From Planctomycetota bacterium (GTDB taxonomy: Bacteria; Planctomycetota; B15-G4; JADJEK01), in contig JADJEK010000011.1 of the NCBI GenBank assembly GCA_016709145.1, positions 62,001 through 126,000 of the forward strand: a stretch of 64,000 nt of DNA, in the 5' to 3' direction. The translations under genes were made by a program, and so were the position numbers. This document shows positions 28,104 through 35,807 of the stretch, piece after piece. Within the stretch, counting starts at the first letter, position 1. Each line of letters starts with the position of its first letter. Under the pieces are notes generated by a model. The model was not told the origin of the DNA, ran no database searches, and was given only the letters and a program-made list of their open reading frames with translations.

Positions 28104-29522
28104 TCACTTCCCGCCGCCGACGTAGCCGAGCTTTTCGAGATCCTCGAGGTCTTGCTTGGTCATCGTCTGCGCGAGCTTCGTGCCCTTCTTCAGTCCCGCC
28201 TTCCAGCGGTTCAACTGCTCGAGCATGTTCTTCGCGACGTCTTCGCGTTGCGTGACGATGTTCGTCTGCTCGCGCGGGTCGGCCTTGCAGTCGTAGAGCT
28301 CGCGGCGCGCGATCGGGTACTTGCCTTCCTTCGGCACCGACACCGGCATGTAGTCGTTCGGGTTGTCGACGTAGAACCAGTTCTTGTTGCGGACGCCGTA
28401 CGTCTCGGATTCGAGCTGGCTGAACGCGAATGGAAGGCGGTCGAGTCGGCCGGTGCCGAAGATCGCCGGGGACAAGTCGATGCCGCGCGGCAGCGTGCCG
28501 GGGTTCTCGTCGAGGGCGACGGACACGTCCATGCGCGCGAGGATCGTCGGCATCACGTCGACGAGTTCGATCAAGTCGTCGTTCGTCGTGCCCGCCGGAA
28601 TGGCGCCGGTCTGGCGCAGGATCAGCGGCACGTGCGTGACGGACCGGTACAGCGAATTCGCGTGATAGAAGTACGCGTTGTGGTCGTAGAGGTCCTCGCC
28701 GTGATCGGCGGTGAACACGACCAGCGTGTCCTTGTCGAGCCCGGCCTTCGCCAGCGTGTCCGTCAAGCTGCCGACGAGGTCGCTGACGAAGCGCACCTGA
28801 CCGTCCCACACCGCAAGGATGTGATCGAGGTCGCGCTGCGCGAGCTGCGTCTTGTTGACGAAGATGCCGTCGATCGTCTCGGGCTTCGTGTCGATCTTGC
28901 CGTCGTAGTCCGGGTCGAACAGCTTCATGTATTTCGGTGGCGGGTCGTACGGCTGGTGCGGGTTCATGAAGTGCACCCACATGAACTCGCGCTGATTCGG
29001 GACCTTGCCGAAGTCGTTCTCGAGGATGCCGCGGACCTTCGTCGCGATGTAGCTCTCGTTGTCGTTGGGTTCGTAGCCGCCGGTGAAGCCTTGATCGATG
29101 CCCGAACGGTTGTGCGCGAGCACGCCGTTCGTCACGAATCCGCGTGAGCGGAAGCCCGTGGCCGTGAGCCGCTCGGCCAACGTGTTCTCGCCGGGATCGA
29201 GTTTCAGCGTGTTGTTCGTGACCGCCGTTTCGTCGGGGTACTTCGACGTCATCAGCGTGGTCAGGCACGCGAGCGTCATGCCCATCGGCGCATGGCAATC
29301 GGCGAAGCGGATGCCTTCTGCCGCGAGCTTGTCGATGGCCGGGCTGGCGCCGTCGCGACCGCCGTAGCAGTGCAGGCGATCGGCGCGCAGCGTGTCGACC
29401 GTGATCAACAGCACGTGCTTCGCGGTCGGCAGCTTCGGCGCGGCGGCGGGCTCGTCTTTCGAGCACGCGGTCAGGAACGGTGCGACGACACACATCGACG
29501 CGAGCAGGGCGCGCACACTCAT
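28104..29522 (-). CDS. Sulfatase-superfamily lipoprotein lacking the formylglycine motif
   Basis: A 472-residue lipoprotein (VVAPFLTAC lipobox) of the alkaline phosphatase/sulfatase superfamily. ITVDTLRADRLHCYGG and FTADHGEDLYDH give the metal-binding Asp/His residues, and the C-terminal KLGYVGGG tail is typical. Where arylsulfatases have C/S-x-P-x-R it reads MTLACLTTLMTS, so the Cys/Ser to be converted to formylglycine is replaced, probably by Thr. A phosphoesterase or phosphotransferase reaction is thus as likely as sulfate ester cleavage. The ATG at 29522 has GAGG upstream; a TTG at 29531 is in frame. It lies 25 bp after the M28 peptidase gene, as an operon. Confidence 0.85.
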   Translation of the reverse strand: MSVRALLASMCVVAPFLTACSKDEPAAAPKLPTAKHVLLITVDTLRADRLHCYGGRDGASPAIDKLAAEGIRFADCHAPMGMTLACLTTLMTSKYPDETAVTNNTLKLDPGENTLAERLTATGFRSRGFVTNGVLAHNRSGIDQGFTGGYEPNDNESYIATKVRGILENDFGKVPNQREFMWVHFMNPHQPYDPPPKYMKLFDPDYDGKIDTKPETIDGIFVNKTQLAQRDLDHILAVWDGQVRFVSDLVGSLTDTLAKAGLDKDTLVVFTADHGEDLYDHNAYFYHANSLYRSVTHVPLILRQTGAIPAGTTNDDLIELVDVMPTILARMDVSVALDENPGTLPRGIDLSPAIFGTGRLDRLPFAFSQLESETYGVRNKNWFYVDNPNDYMPVSVPKEGKYPIARRELYDCKADPREQTNIVTQREDVAKNMLEQLNRWKAGLKKGTKLAQTMTKQDLEDLEKLGYVGGGK

Positions 29523-29547
29523 GCGGTTCAACCTCGGACTGGGATGT

Positions 29548-30552
29548 TCATTCGCCGAATTCGGGAGCGCTCGCGGCGTTGCCGATCGCTCTCGCCGTCA
29601 GGTAGACGACGCGGGAAGCGCGCAGCAGCAGCGTCTCGTTGACCTTGTCGGCAGTGTCGCCGGGCTTGTGATAGTCCTCGTGATCGGGGACACCGAAATA
29701 CAGGAACGGGATGCCGGCGTCGGCGAACGGCCCGTGGTCGCTCGATTGACGCCATTCGCGCTCGTGCTCGAAGTGGAGCTTCAATTCGGCCAGCGGCGCG
29801 GCAGCCTCGACCGCGGCCTTCATCGCCGAACTCTCGGACACGCCGCTCAGCCACAGATCGCCATCGGGGCCGCGGCTGACCATGTCCATGTTCAACATCG
29901 CGACCAGGGCTTCGTCCTTCACCGTCGGCGACTTCACGAAGTGGCGACTGCCGAGCAGCCCGATCTCTTCGCCGTCGAACGCGATGAACAGCAGGCTGCG
30001 CTTCGGTCGTTCACCGAGCGTGAACGCGCGTGCAACCTCGATCAGCGTGCCCGAGCCCGACGCGTTGTCGTCGGCACCGGGGTAGATCGTGCCGTTGCGC
30101 CGACCGAGGTGGTCGTAGTGCGCGCCGATCACGACGTACTGTTTCTTCAATTCGTCGTCGGAGCCCTCGAGGATCCCGACGACGTTGCAGAGATCCAGAT
30201 CGGTCGCCTTCGAGCGGCCGCGTCCCTTCGTGCGGAACGGTTGGCGGAAGCCCTCCGTGCCGGCTTCCTTCAAACCCAGCGATCGGAACGCGCGCTCCAT
30301 GTAATCGCGCGCCAGCATTCCGCCCTCGGTCCCCGCGCCGCGGCCTTCGAACTCGTCGGACGTGAGCTTGACGATGTGAGCCCTGATGCGGTCGCCGCCC
30401 AGCGAGTCGAAGCCCTTGTCGTCAACGACCGCGGGCGCGGGCTTCGCGGCGACCGCCGGCGGCGTGTCGTCGACGCGCGCCGGAAGCGGCGACGCCGTTT
30501 GGACGACGACGGCCAGCAGCACGGCGAGCATGAGGGCTCGGATCCAGTTCAC
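29548..30552 (-). CDS. Exported M28-family zinc metallopeptidase
   Basis: A 334-residue aminopeptidase-type enzyme with an N-terminal signal helix (LMLAVLLAVVVQTA). Zinc ligands and catalytic residues of family M28 are in place: GAHYDHLG, PGADDNASG (bridging Asp), FDGEEIGLLGS (catalytic and ligand Glu), NMDMVSR and SDHGPFADAGIPF (last His). A short PA-like insertion is absent. The start is the GTG at 30552 with GGAG 9-12 nt upstream; an ATG 21 nt inside would also leave a signal. It would trim peptides in the periplasm. It is followed by the sulfatase-family gene, likely cotranscribed. Confidence 0.88.
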   Translation of the reverse strand: MNWIRALMLAVLLAVVVQTASPLPARVDDTPPAVAAKPAPAVVDDKGFDSLGGDRIRAHIVKLTSDEFEGRGAGTEGGMLARDYMERAFRSLGLKEAGTEGFRQPFRTKGRGRSKATDLDLCNVVGILEGSDDELKKQYVVIGAHYDHLGRRNGTIYPGADDNASGSGTLIEVARAFTLGERPKRSLLFIAFDGEEIGLLGSRHFVKSPTVKDEALVAMLNMDMVSRGPDGDLWLSGVSESSAMKAAVEAAAPLAELKLHFEHEREWRQSSDHGPFADAGIPFLYFGVPDHEDYHKPGDTADKVNETLLLRASRVVYLTARAIGNAASAPEFGE

Positions 30553-30636
30553 GAACGGGGCTCCGCGGGCGGCTGGAGAAGAGGGGGAGAGTACCAGCCG
30601 GGGAGGGGAACGGGGATGGGAGGGACGCGCGCGATT

Positions 30637-30666
30637 GGGGACAGTCCCCTCATCTGCTCTGTCCCC
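30637..30666. repeat. GGGGACAG-family inverted repeat, locus 1
   Basis: GGGGACAG (30637) and CTGTCCCC (30659) are inverted, and the first also forms GGGGACAGTCCCC by itself. It lies in the divergent gap between the M28 peptidase and E1 genes. The same core occurs at 49.7, 58.2 and 62.4 kb. Confidence 0.6.
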
Positions 30667-30774
30667 TTTTTCACGGGTCTTGCCGGCGAATCCCTCTCGT
30701 TCCGATGGTTGACACTTTCGTCCCGCCGGGAACACTGCGAGCCTTCTCGCGATCCTTCGGACCGGACCCCTTCC

Positions 30775-33018
30775 ATGAGCGCAGCGGCGAAGACTCGCGT
30801 CGAACTCGTTCAAGAGCGCTTCGAACGGCAACTCGCCGCCGCTGGAGACGTCGTCGCGCCTCTCGCCGACGACGCGCCGCTCGCGATCGGCTCGCGGCTC
30901 GCCGCTCGGCGGGCTCGCGCATTGTTCGAGGACATGGCGCTGTCGCGGTTGCTCGACGTCGCCTCGCGTGAGCTGAAGAAGACGAATCGCAGCTTCTACA
31001 CCATCGGGAGTTCGGGTCACGAAGCCAACGCCTGCGTCGGCGCGCTGCTGCGCATCGACGATCCGTGCTTCCTGCATTACCGCTCCGGCGGACTGATGAT
31101 GGCGCGCGCGCGGCAGTTGCCCGGGTCGACGCCGGTGTTCGACACGCTGTTGTCGTTTGCGGCGTCCGCCGAGGATCCGATCAGCGGCGGGCGGCACAAA
31201 GTCTGGGGCAGTCGGCCGCTGTGGGTCCCGCCGCAGACGAGCACGATCGCGTCGCATCTGCCGAAGGCGGTCGGACTCGCGGTCGCGCTCGGCGTCGCTC
31301 GGCGCAACGGCGTCGACACCGGATTGCCGCACGACGCGATCGCGATGGCCTCGTTCGGCGATGCGTCCTCGAACCACGCCACGGCGCAATGCGCGTTCAA
31401 CGCCGCGCGCTATTCGCGCAAGCGCGGCTCGCCCGTGCCCGTGCTGTTCCTGTGCGAGGACAACGAGATCGGCATCTCCGTCGCGACTCCGCGCGGTTGG
31501 ATCGAGGAGACGTTCTCGACGCAGCCCGGGCTCGAGTACGTGAAGGCCGACGGCTCGATCGACGCGATCTTCGACGCGTGCGCTCGCGCGATCGATCTGT
31601 GTCGCTCGCGGCGCGTGCCCGTGTTCTTGCATCTGCGCACGGTGCGACTGTTCGGGCACGCCGGCACCGACGTCGAGACCGGCTATCGCGCGCTCGCGGA
31701 CATCGAGCGCGACGAAGCGCGTGATCCACTCGCACTCGCGGCGGCGCGGCTGCTCGAGACCGGCGCGGCGACGGCCGACGGCTTGCGCGCGATCTGGGCC
31801 AGCGCGAAGGAACGCGTCTTTTCCGTCATGGACGAAGCCTGCGCGCGGCCGAAGCTGACCACGCGCGAGCAAGTCATGGCGCCACTGTTCCAGTACGACG
31901 CCGAGCGGGTCCGCGAGTCCGCGACCGGCGTCGTGCCGCGCGAGCAGCGCGTCGCCCACTTCGACGGCAAGCTCCCGGAAGAACAGACGAGCAACACGAA
32001 GCGCACGCTGGCGGCGCACGTCAACGCGGCATTGCATGACGAGTTCTTGCGGCGGCCCGAGCTGATCGCGTTCGGCGAAGACGTCGGCAGGAAGGGCGGC
32101 GTCTACTACGTCACCGCGGACTTGCAGAAGCGCTTCGGCGTGTCGCGCTGCTTCGACACGCTGCTCGACGAAACGACGATCCTCGGCATCGCGCAAGGTG
32201 CCGCGCACATCGAGCTGCTGCCGATCCCCGAGATCCAATATCTCGCGTACCTGCACAACGCGCTCGACCAACTCCGCGGCGAGGCGTGTTCGCTGGCGTT
32301 CTTCTCGAACGGCCAGTTCCAGAACCCGATGGTCGTGCGGCTGCAAGGGCTCGCGTACCAGAAGGGGTTCGGCGGCCACTTCCACAACGACAACTCGATC
32401 GGTGCGCTGCGCGACATCCCCGGCCTCATGCTCTGCACCCCGGCGCGCGGCGACGACGCCGTGCGGTTGTTGCGCGGCGCGATCGCGACGGCGAAGGAGT
32501 GCGGCCGCGTCGTGGTGTTCCTCGAGCCGATTGCGCTCTACCACGAGCGCGATCTCCACGACGCGAACGACGGTGCATGGCTGTTCGATTACCCGCCGCC
32601 CGGCGACGCGCTGCTGCCCGGCGAAGTCGGGATCTACGGCGAGGACGCGTTCGATCTGTTGCTCGTGAGTTACGCGAACGGCGTGCGGCTGTCGTTGCGC
32701 GCCGCACGCGCGCTCGAGCGCGAGCGTGGCGTGAAGGTCCGCGTGCTCGATCTGCGCTGGCTGAATCCGCTGCCGTATTCCGCGATCCGCGCGCACGCGA
32801 ACGAGTGCGGCCGCGTGCTCGTCGTCGACGAGTGTCGAGCGACCGCCGGCGGCGTCGCCGACGCGATCGTCGCCGATCTGACCGAGCACGACGTCCGAGC
32901 GACGGTGCGTTCCGTGCGCGCGGCCGACAGTTACGTCCCGCTCGGCGGCGCCGCGAACACCGTGCTCGTGCAAGACGCCGACATCGTCGCGGCCGCGCTC
33001 GAGGTGCTGCGCTCATGA
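30775..33018 (+). CDS. Fused alpha-beta 2-oxo acid dehydrogenase E1 component
   Basis: A 747-residue thiamine-diphosphate enzyme joining the E1 alpha and beta subunits of a pyruvate or branched-chain 2-oxo acid dehydrogenase complex. The alpha part (about 1-370) has YTIGSSGHEANACVGALL and the ThDP motif SFGDASSNHATAQCAFN. The beta part (about 405-747) has FGEDVGRKGGVYYVT, the substrate-side FHNDNSIGALRDIPGL and the terminal ADSYVPLGGAANTVL. Fused forms exist in planctomycetes and Bacteroidetes. No E2 or E3 gene lies nearby. A FabD-like gene overlaps its stop by 4 bp, so acyl-CoA made by the complex may feed an acyltransferase; this is inference. Confidence 0.88.
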   Translation: MSAAAKTRVELVQERFERQLAAAGDVVAPLADDAPLAIGSRLAARRARALFEDMALSRLLDVASRELKKTNRSFYTIGSSGHEANACVGALLRIDDPCFLHYRSGGLMMARARQLPGSTPVFDTLLSFAASAEDPISGGRHKVWGSRPLWVPPQTSTIASHLPKAVGLAVALGVARRNGVDTGLPHDAIAMASFGDASSNHATAQCAFNAARYSRKRGSPVPVLFLCEDNEIGISVATPRGWIEETFSTQPGLEYVKADGSIDAIFDACARAIDLCRSRRVPVFLHLRTVRLFGHAGTDVETGYRALADIERDEARDPLALAAARLLETGAATADGLRAIWASAKERVFSVMDEACARPKLTTREQVMAPLFQYDAERVRESATGVVPREQRVAHFDGKLPEEQTSNTKRTLAAHVNAALHDEFLRRPELIAFGEDVGRKGGVYYVTADLQKRFGVSRCFDTLLDETTILGIAQGAAHIELLPIPEIQYLAYLHNALDQLRGEACSLAFFSNGQFQNPMVVRLQGLAYQKGFGGHFHNDNSIGALRDIPGLMLCTPARGDDAVRLLRGAIATAKECGRVVVFLEPIALYHERDLHDANDGAWLFDYPPPGDALLPGEVGIYGEDAFDLLLVSYANGVRLSLRAARALERERGVKVRVLDLRWLNPLPYSAIRAHANECGRVLVVDECRATAGGVADAIVADLTEHDVRATVRSVRAADSYVPLGGAANTVLVQDADIVAAALEVLRS

Positions 33019-34016
33019 TCGAGTCCACGCTTCGCGCCGCGCTGTTCTGCCCGGGACGAGGTTCGTACACCGCCGCGTCGCTGGGGACGCTCGATCGATC
33101 GCATCCGTTCACGCAGCGCGCCGACGCGTTGCGCGCCGAGTTCGGACTCGCGCTGCTGACCGAGCTCGATGGCGCGCCGTCGTTCAAGCCGGCCCTCCAT
33201 CTCGCGCCGGCGAACGTGTCGGCGTTGATCTACGTCGCGACCATGCAGGACGCGGAGATCGCCACGTCGACGCATCGGCTCGTCGCGGTCGGCGGCAACT
33301 CGCTGGGCTGGTACACGGCACTGGCCGTCGGCGGAGCGTTGTCGTTCGACGACGGCTTCCGCCTGGTCCAGACGATGGCGCTCGAGCAGGAGGCGTTCCA
33401 GTCGAGCCACGGCGGCGGGCAGATCCTGTTCCCGATCGTCGGCGACGATTGGCGCGTGGACGCGACGCGCGTCGCGGCGGTGGCCGACGTGCTCGAGCGG
33501 TCGAACGGCGAGCTCCTGCGCTCGATCCGCCTCGGCGGATTCGAAGTCCTCGCCGGCTCGGACGCCGGGATCGCGCACGGCATGGCGCAGTTGCCGCCGA
33601 CGAAGTTCGGCAAGAACGCGTTCCCGCTGCAGCTCGCGCAACATGGCCCGTACCACACGCGCTTCGTCTTTTCCGTCGCGGCCGCCGCAGCGCGTCGCCT
33701 CGAAGGCCTCGCCTTCCGCGCACCGCGCGTGACGCTCGTCGACGGCCGCGGCGCGCGCTTTTCGCCGTGGGACACCGACGTCGATGCGCTGCGCGCGTAC
33801 ACGCTCGGCACGCAGGTCACGACTCCGTTCGACTTCGACGCGAGCGTTTGCGTCGCGCTGCGCGAGTTCGGCCCGCAACGCATCGTGCTGCCCGGCCCGG
33901 GCAACACGCTCGGCAGCATCGTCGGTCAGATCCTGATCGCCGAAGGCTTCGCCGGCATCACGGATCGCGCGAGCTTCGAGCGTCACGCGGAGTTCATCGT
34001 GTCGATGCGCCGCTGA
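33015..34016 (+). CDS. FabD-like ACP acyltransferase-family protein
   Basis: A 333-residue protein of the malonyl-CoA:ACP transacylase fold. FCPGRGSYTAA opens the fold as in FabD (FPGQGSQ). The nucleophile elbow reads GGNSLGWYTAL (GHSLGE in FabD), and QHGPYHT carries the second catalytic residue (PFHS in FabD). The Asn before the Ser and the altered C terminus point to a divergent member. Substrate and carrier protein are unknown. It starts by an ATGA overlap with the fused E1 gene, so translation is coupled and the two likely work in one pathway. Confidence 0.75.
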   Translation: MIESTLRAALFCPGRGSYTAASLGTLDRSHPFTQRADALRAEFGLALLTELDGAPSFKPALHLAPANVSALIYVATMQDAEIATSTHRLVAVGGNSLGWYTALAVGGALSFDDGFRLVQTMALEQEAFQSSHGGGQILFPIVGDDWRVDATRVAAVADVLERSNGELLRSIRLGGFEVLAGSDAGIAHGMAQLPPTKFGKNAFPLQLAQHGPYHTRFVFSVAAAAARRLEGLAFRAPRVTLVDGRGARFSPWDTDVDALRAYTLGTQVTTPFDFDASVCVALREFGPQRIVLPGPGNTLGSIVGQILIAEGFAGITDRASFERHAEFIVSMRR

Positions 34017-34095
34017 ACCATCGCGAGGTTCGCGACGTCGAGTCGAGACTGCACCGCAGCGAACTCCGCCGCGCCGCGATAGAGTTCCGCCTCGC

Positions 34096-34647
34096 ATGCG
34101 CCAGCCTCCGCGCTCGTCGTCGAACTTCCGCCGCCCGTTGATCGAGCACGTCGAACGCGTGCAGAAGCACGTGCGTTCGTGCGCCGGCTGCGGGTTGTGT
34201 TGCACCGAGGCGTACAACGCGCAGCGCATCCTGCGCATCGAGGCCACCGACATCGCGGACCATCTCGCGACGCTGCCCGCGCGCCGTCGCGACGCGTTGC
34301 TGCATCGCGTCGACGCCGTCATCGCGCGCTACCGACTCGCGAAGGCGCCCGACGCGCGGCTCTACACCTGCCCGTTCCTCGAGCCGGACTTCACGTGCGC
34401 GCTGCCGTTCGACGTCAAGCCGCTCGCGTGCCTCACGTTCAATCCGACGACGAAGGACTCGTGCGATCAGGAGTCGAAGCGCTTCGACCACGCGCTGCCG
34501 GCGCTCGAAGCCGCGAATCGCGCCGCGGGGAACGACGGCAAGCTCGCGCCGATCCCGGTGGCCGTGAAGGCCGCGTGGCGCGCGCGTTCGGCGAGCGAGC
34601 CGCACGCGAAGAAGGCGGGCGGGCCGACCAATGCAAGTGTTAGGTAA
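34096..34647 (+). CDS. YkgJ-type cysteine-cluster protein
   Basis: A 183-residue cytosolic protein with the YkgJ/UPF0153 pattern: CAGCGLCC near the N terminus, then LYTCPFLEPDFTCALPF and KPLACLTFNP, i.e. eight or more Cys that in this family bind zinc or an iron-sulfur cluster. The function of the family is not established. Both ends are basic and probably disordered. It is the last gene before a less GC-rich accessory stretch. Confidence 0.82.
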   Translation: MRQPPRSSSNFRRPLIEHVERVQKHVRSCAGCGLCCTEAYNAQRILRIEATDIADHLATLPARRRDALLHRVDAVIARYRLAKAPDARLYTCPFLEPDFTCALPFDVKPLACLTFNPTTKDSCDQESKRFDHALPALEAANRAAGNDGKLAPIPVAVKAAWRARSASEPHAKKAGGPTNASVR

Positions 34648-34956
34648 GTCGAAGGTCGGCGTTGTTCGTGCTCGACGCGCGTAAGACACGAATCGTGTGA
34701 CACGAAGAAAAGCGCACAAACGCGACAATGCGTGAATCGGAAGCTCGGAGAGACTCTCTGATTTTCGTCTGACGCGGTCCTGAGCTGCATCGGTAGAATC
34801 CTGGGAGAAGAAGTCGGGGCAAGAACCGGCGCGGTTGTTTCTTGAGGCGCCAGATGAGATTCCAGACGAAGATCGTGAGGAGTGCCGGCTGATTCCGACG
34901 GCGAAGTACGCACTGCGCGTGCTCGATCGAACTTTGGGAGATGGAGGGTACCTACA
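34648..34956. other. 309-nt gap of lower GC; leader of the first cassette
   Basis: Base composition falls below that of the flanks here. Many frames are closed. A TAGAAT -10-like box stands near 34793 without a convincing -35. A strong GGAGGG ribosome site (34943) belongs to the next gene. No RNA gene or repeat was recognised. Confidence 0.4.
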
Positions 34957-35349
34957 ATGTTAAGAAAAGTCATTGCTGCCATCGTGTCGGTTGGGTTGCT
35001 CAGTGCGCCAGCCATTGATGCGTGTACCGTGACGGGTGGATGCACCAAAACGGTCCTTCCGGGTGAACCATATCTTTGCCTGTGCTACTGTAGTTACTTC
35101 ATTGGCGGCCTTCCAGCGGACACCGAAGTGGGTCTTTGGTCGTGCATCACAAATCCAAATGCTACTTGCCAGGACGGCGCCTTCCTGCAACGCGGCGATA
35201 CCGATGCGTTTGGCAGAATTGGAGATGCATTCGCAGGTGTCTGCGGTGTTGGTGTTGGGGTGACGCTATGTTACACAGTGAGATGGCAGGATTCTGGTGG
35301 TGGATACCACGTGGAAGTATGCTGTACGAATGACACCGGGTGTGAATGA
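34957..35349 (+). CDS. Small secreted Cys-rich protein, cassette copy 1
   Basis: A 130-residue protein with a signal peptide (IAAIVSVGLLSAPAIDA-C) and 12 Cys in the mature part. It pairs with the protein at 52040: both have an early PY(L/T)CxC, then ISGLPANTT/IGGLPADTE, a central Cys cluster, and a terminal Y/H-HV-x-V-CC-x-x-x-x-C. The Cys number and export imply disulfides. Function unknown. A GGAGGG ribosome site stands 8 nt upstream. Codon use is less GC-rich than in neighbouring genes. A large membrane-anchored protein gene follows, as at the second copy, but here with a 458-nt gap holding an inverted-repeat element. Confidence 0.75.
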   Translation: MLRKVIAAIVSVGLLSAPAIDACTVTGGCTKTVLPGEPYLCLCYCSYFIGGLPADTEVGLWSCITNPNATCQDGAFLQRGDTDAFGRIGDAFAGVCGVGVGVTLCYTVRWQDSGGGYHVEVCCTNDTGCE

Positions 35350-35391
35350 CCGGACCATTCTCTGAATGAGCCATCAATGGAACGGGCTAAC

Positions 35392-35549
35392 TCGAAGTTC
35401 ACGATTCTGTTATGCCGCGACGCCGAGCTAGAAGCGCGTAGGCGAGGAGGATCGACGAATCGACTCAATGGAATGAGTGGGAGAGTCGATCCGACGAAGC
35501 CAGCGCGGTTCGCGTCCGGCCGCAGCCATAACAGAATCGTGAACTTCGA
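35392..35549. mobile_element. MITE-like element with 23-bp perfect terminal inverted repeats
   Basis: TCGAAGTTCACGATTCTGTTATG (shown to 20: TCGAAGTTCACGATTCTGTT) at 35392-35414 is exactly inverted at 35527-35549, 158 bp end to end. An inner imperfect inverted repeat (35451-35465 with 35482-35496) extends the palindrome. No transposase is encoded and no target duplication is obvious. It separates the two genes of cassette copy 1. Confidence 0.6.
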
Positions 35550-35807
35550 TTTGGGCCCACCGGCGCAAGCGGAATGTAAGGCTGATCAGGTCGATCGGTG
35601 ACGCGATCGTTACCGCAGTGGGCGTGCTGATCCCTCGCCAATGCGGCCTGTCACTGAGTTCGTTATTCGCAGGCGAACTATTTGCTGATCTCGATGTGAT
35701 GCTCTTTCGCCTGGAGGGTCGCCACCGGCATTTCCTGGCTATTGGTTCGCTGGCCCATGCCTCTCCTTGCCAGGGTTACAGAAGTTCTGAAGTACTGGAT
35801 AATAAGA

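Noticed and set aside
30553..32973. Upstream extension of the M28 peptidase frame on the minus strand
   Set aside because: The extension lies antisense to the E1 gene, has no domain, and the signal peptide after the GTG at 30552 marks the real start.
34648..34956. ECF-type or sigma70 promoter for cassette copy 1
   Set aside because: A TAGAAT box exists but no -35 partner at proper spacing, and no motif clearly shared with the leader of cassette copy 2 could be picked out by eye.
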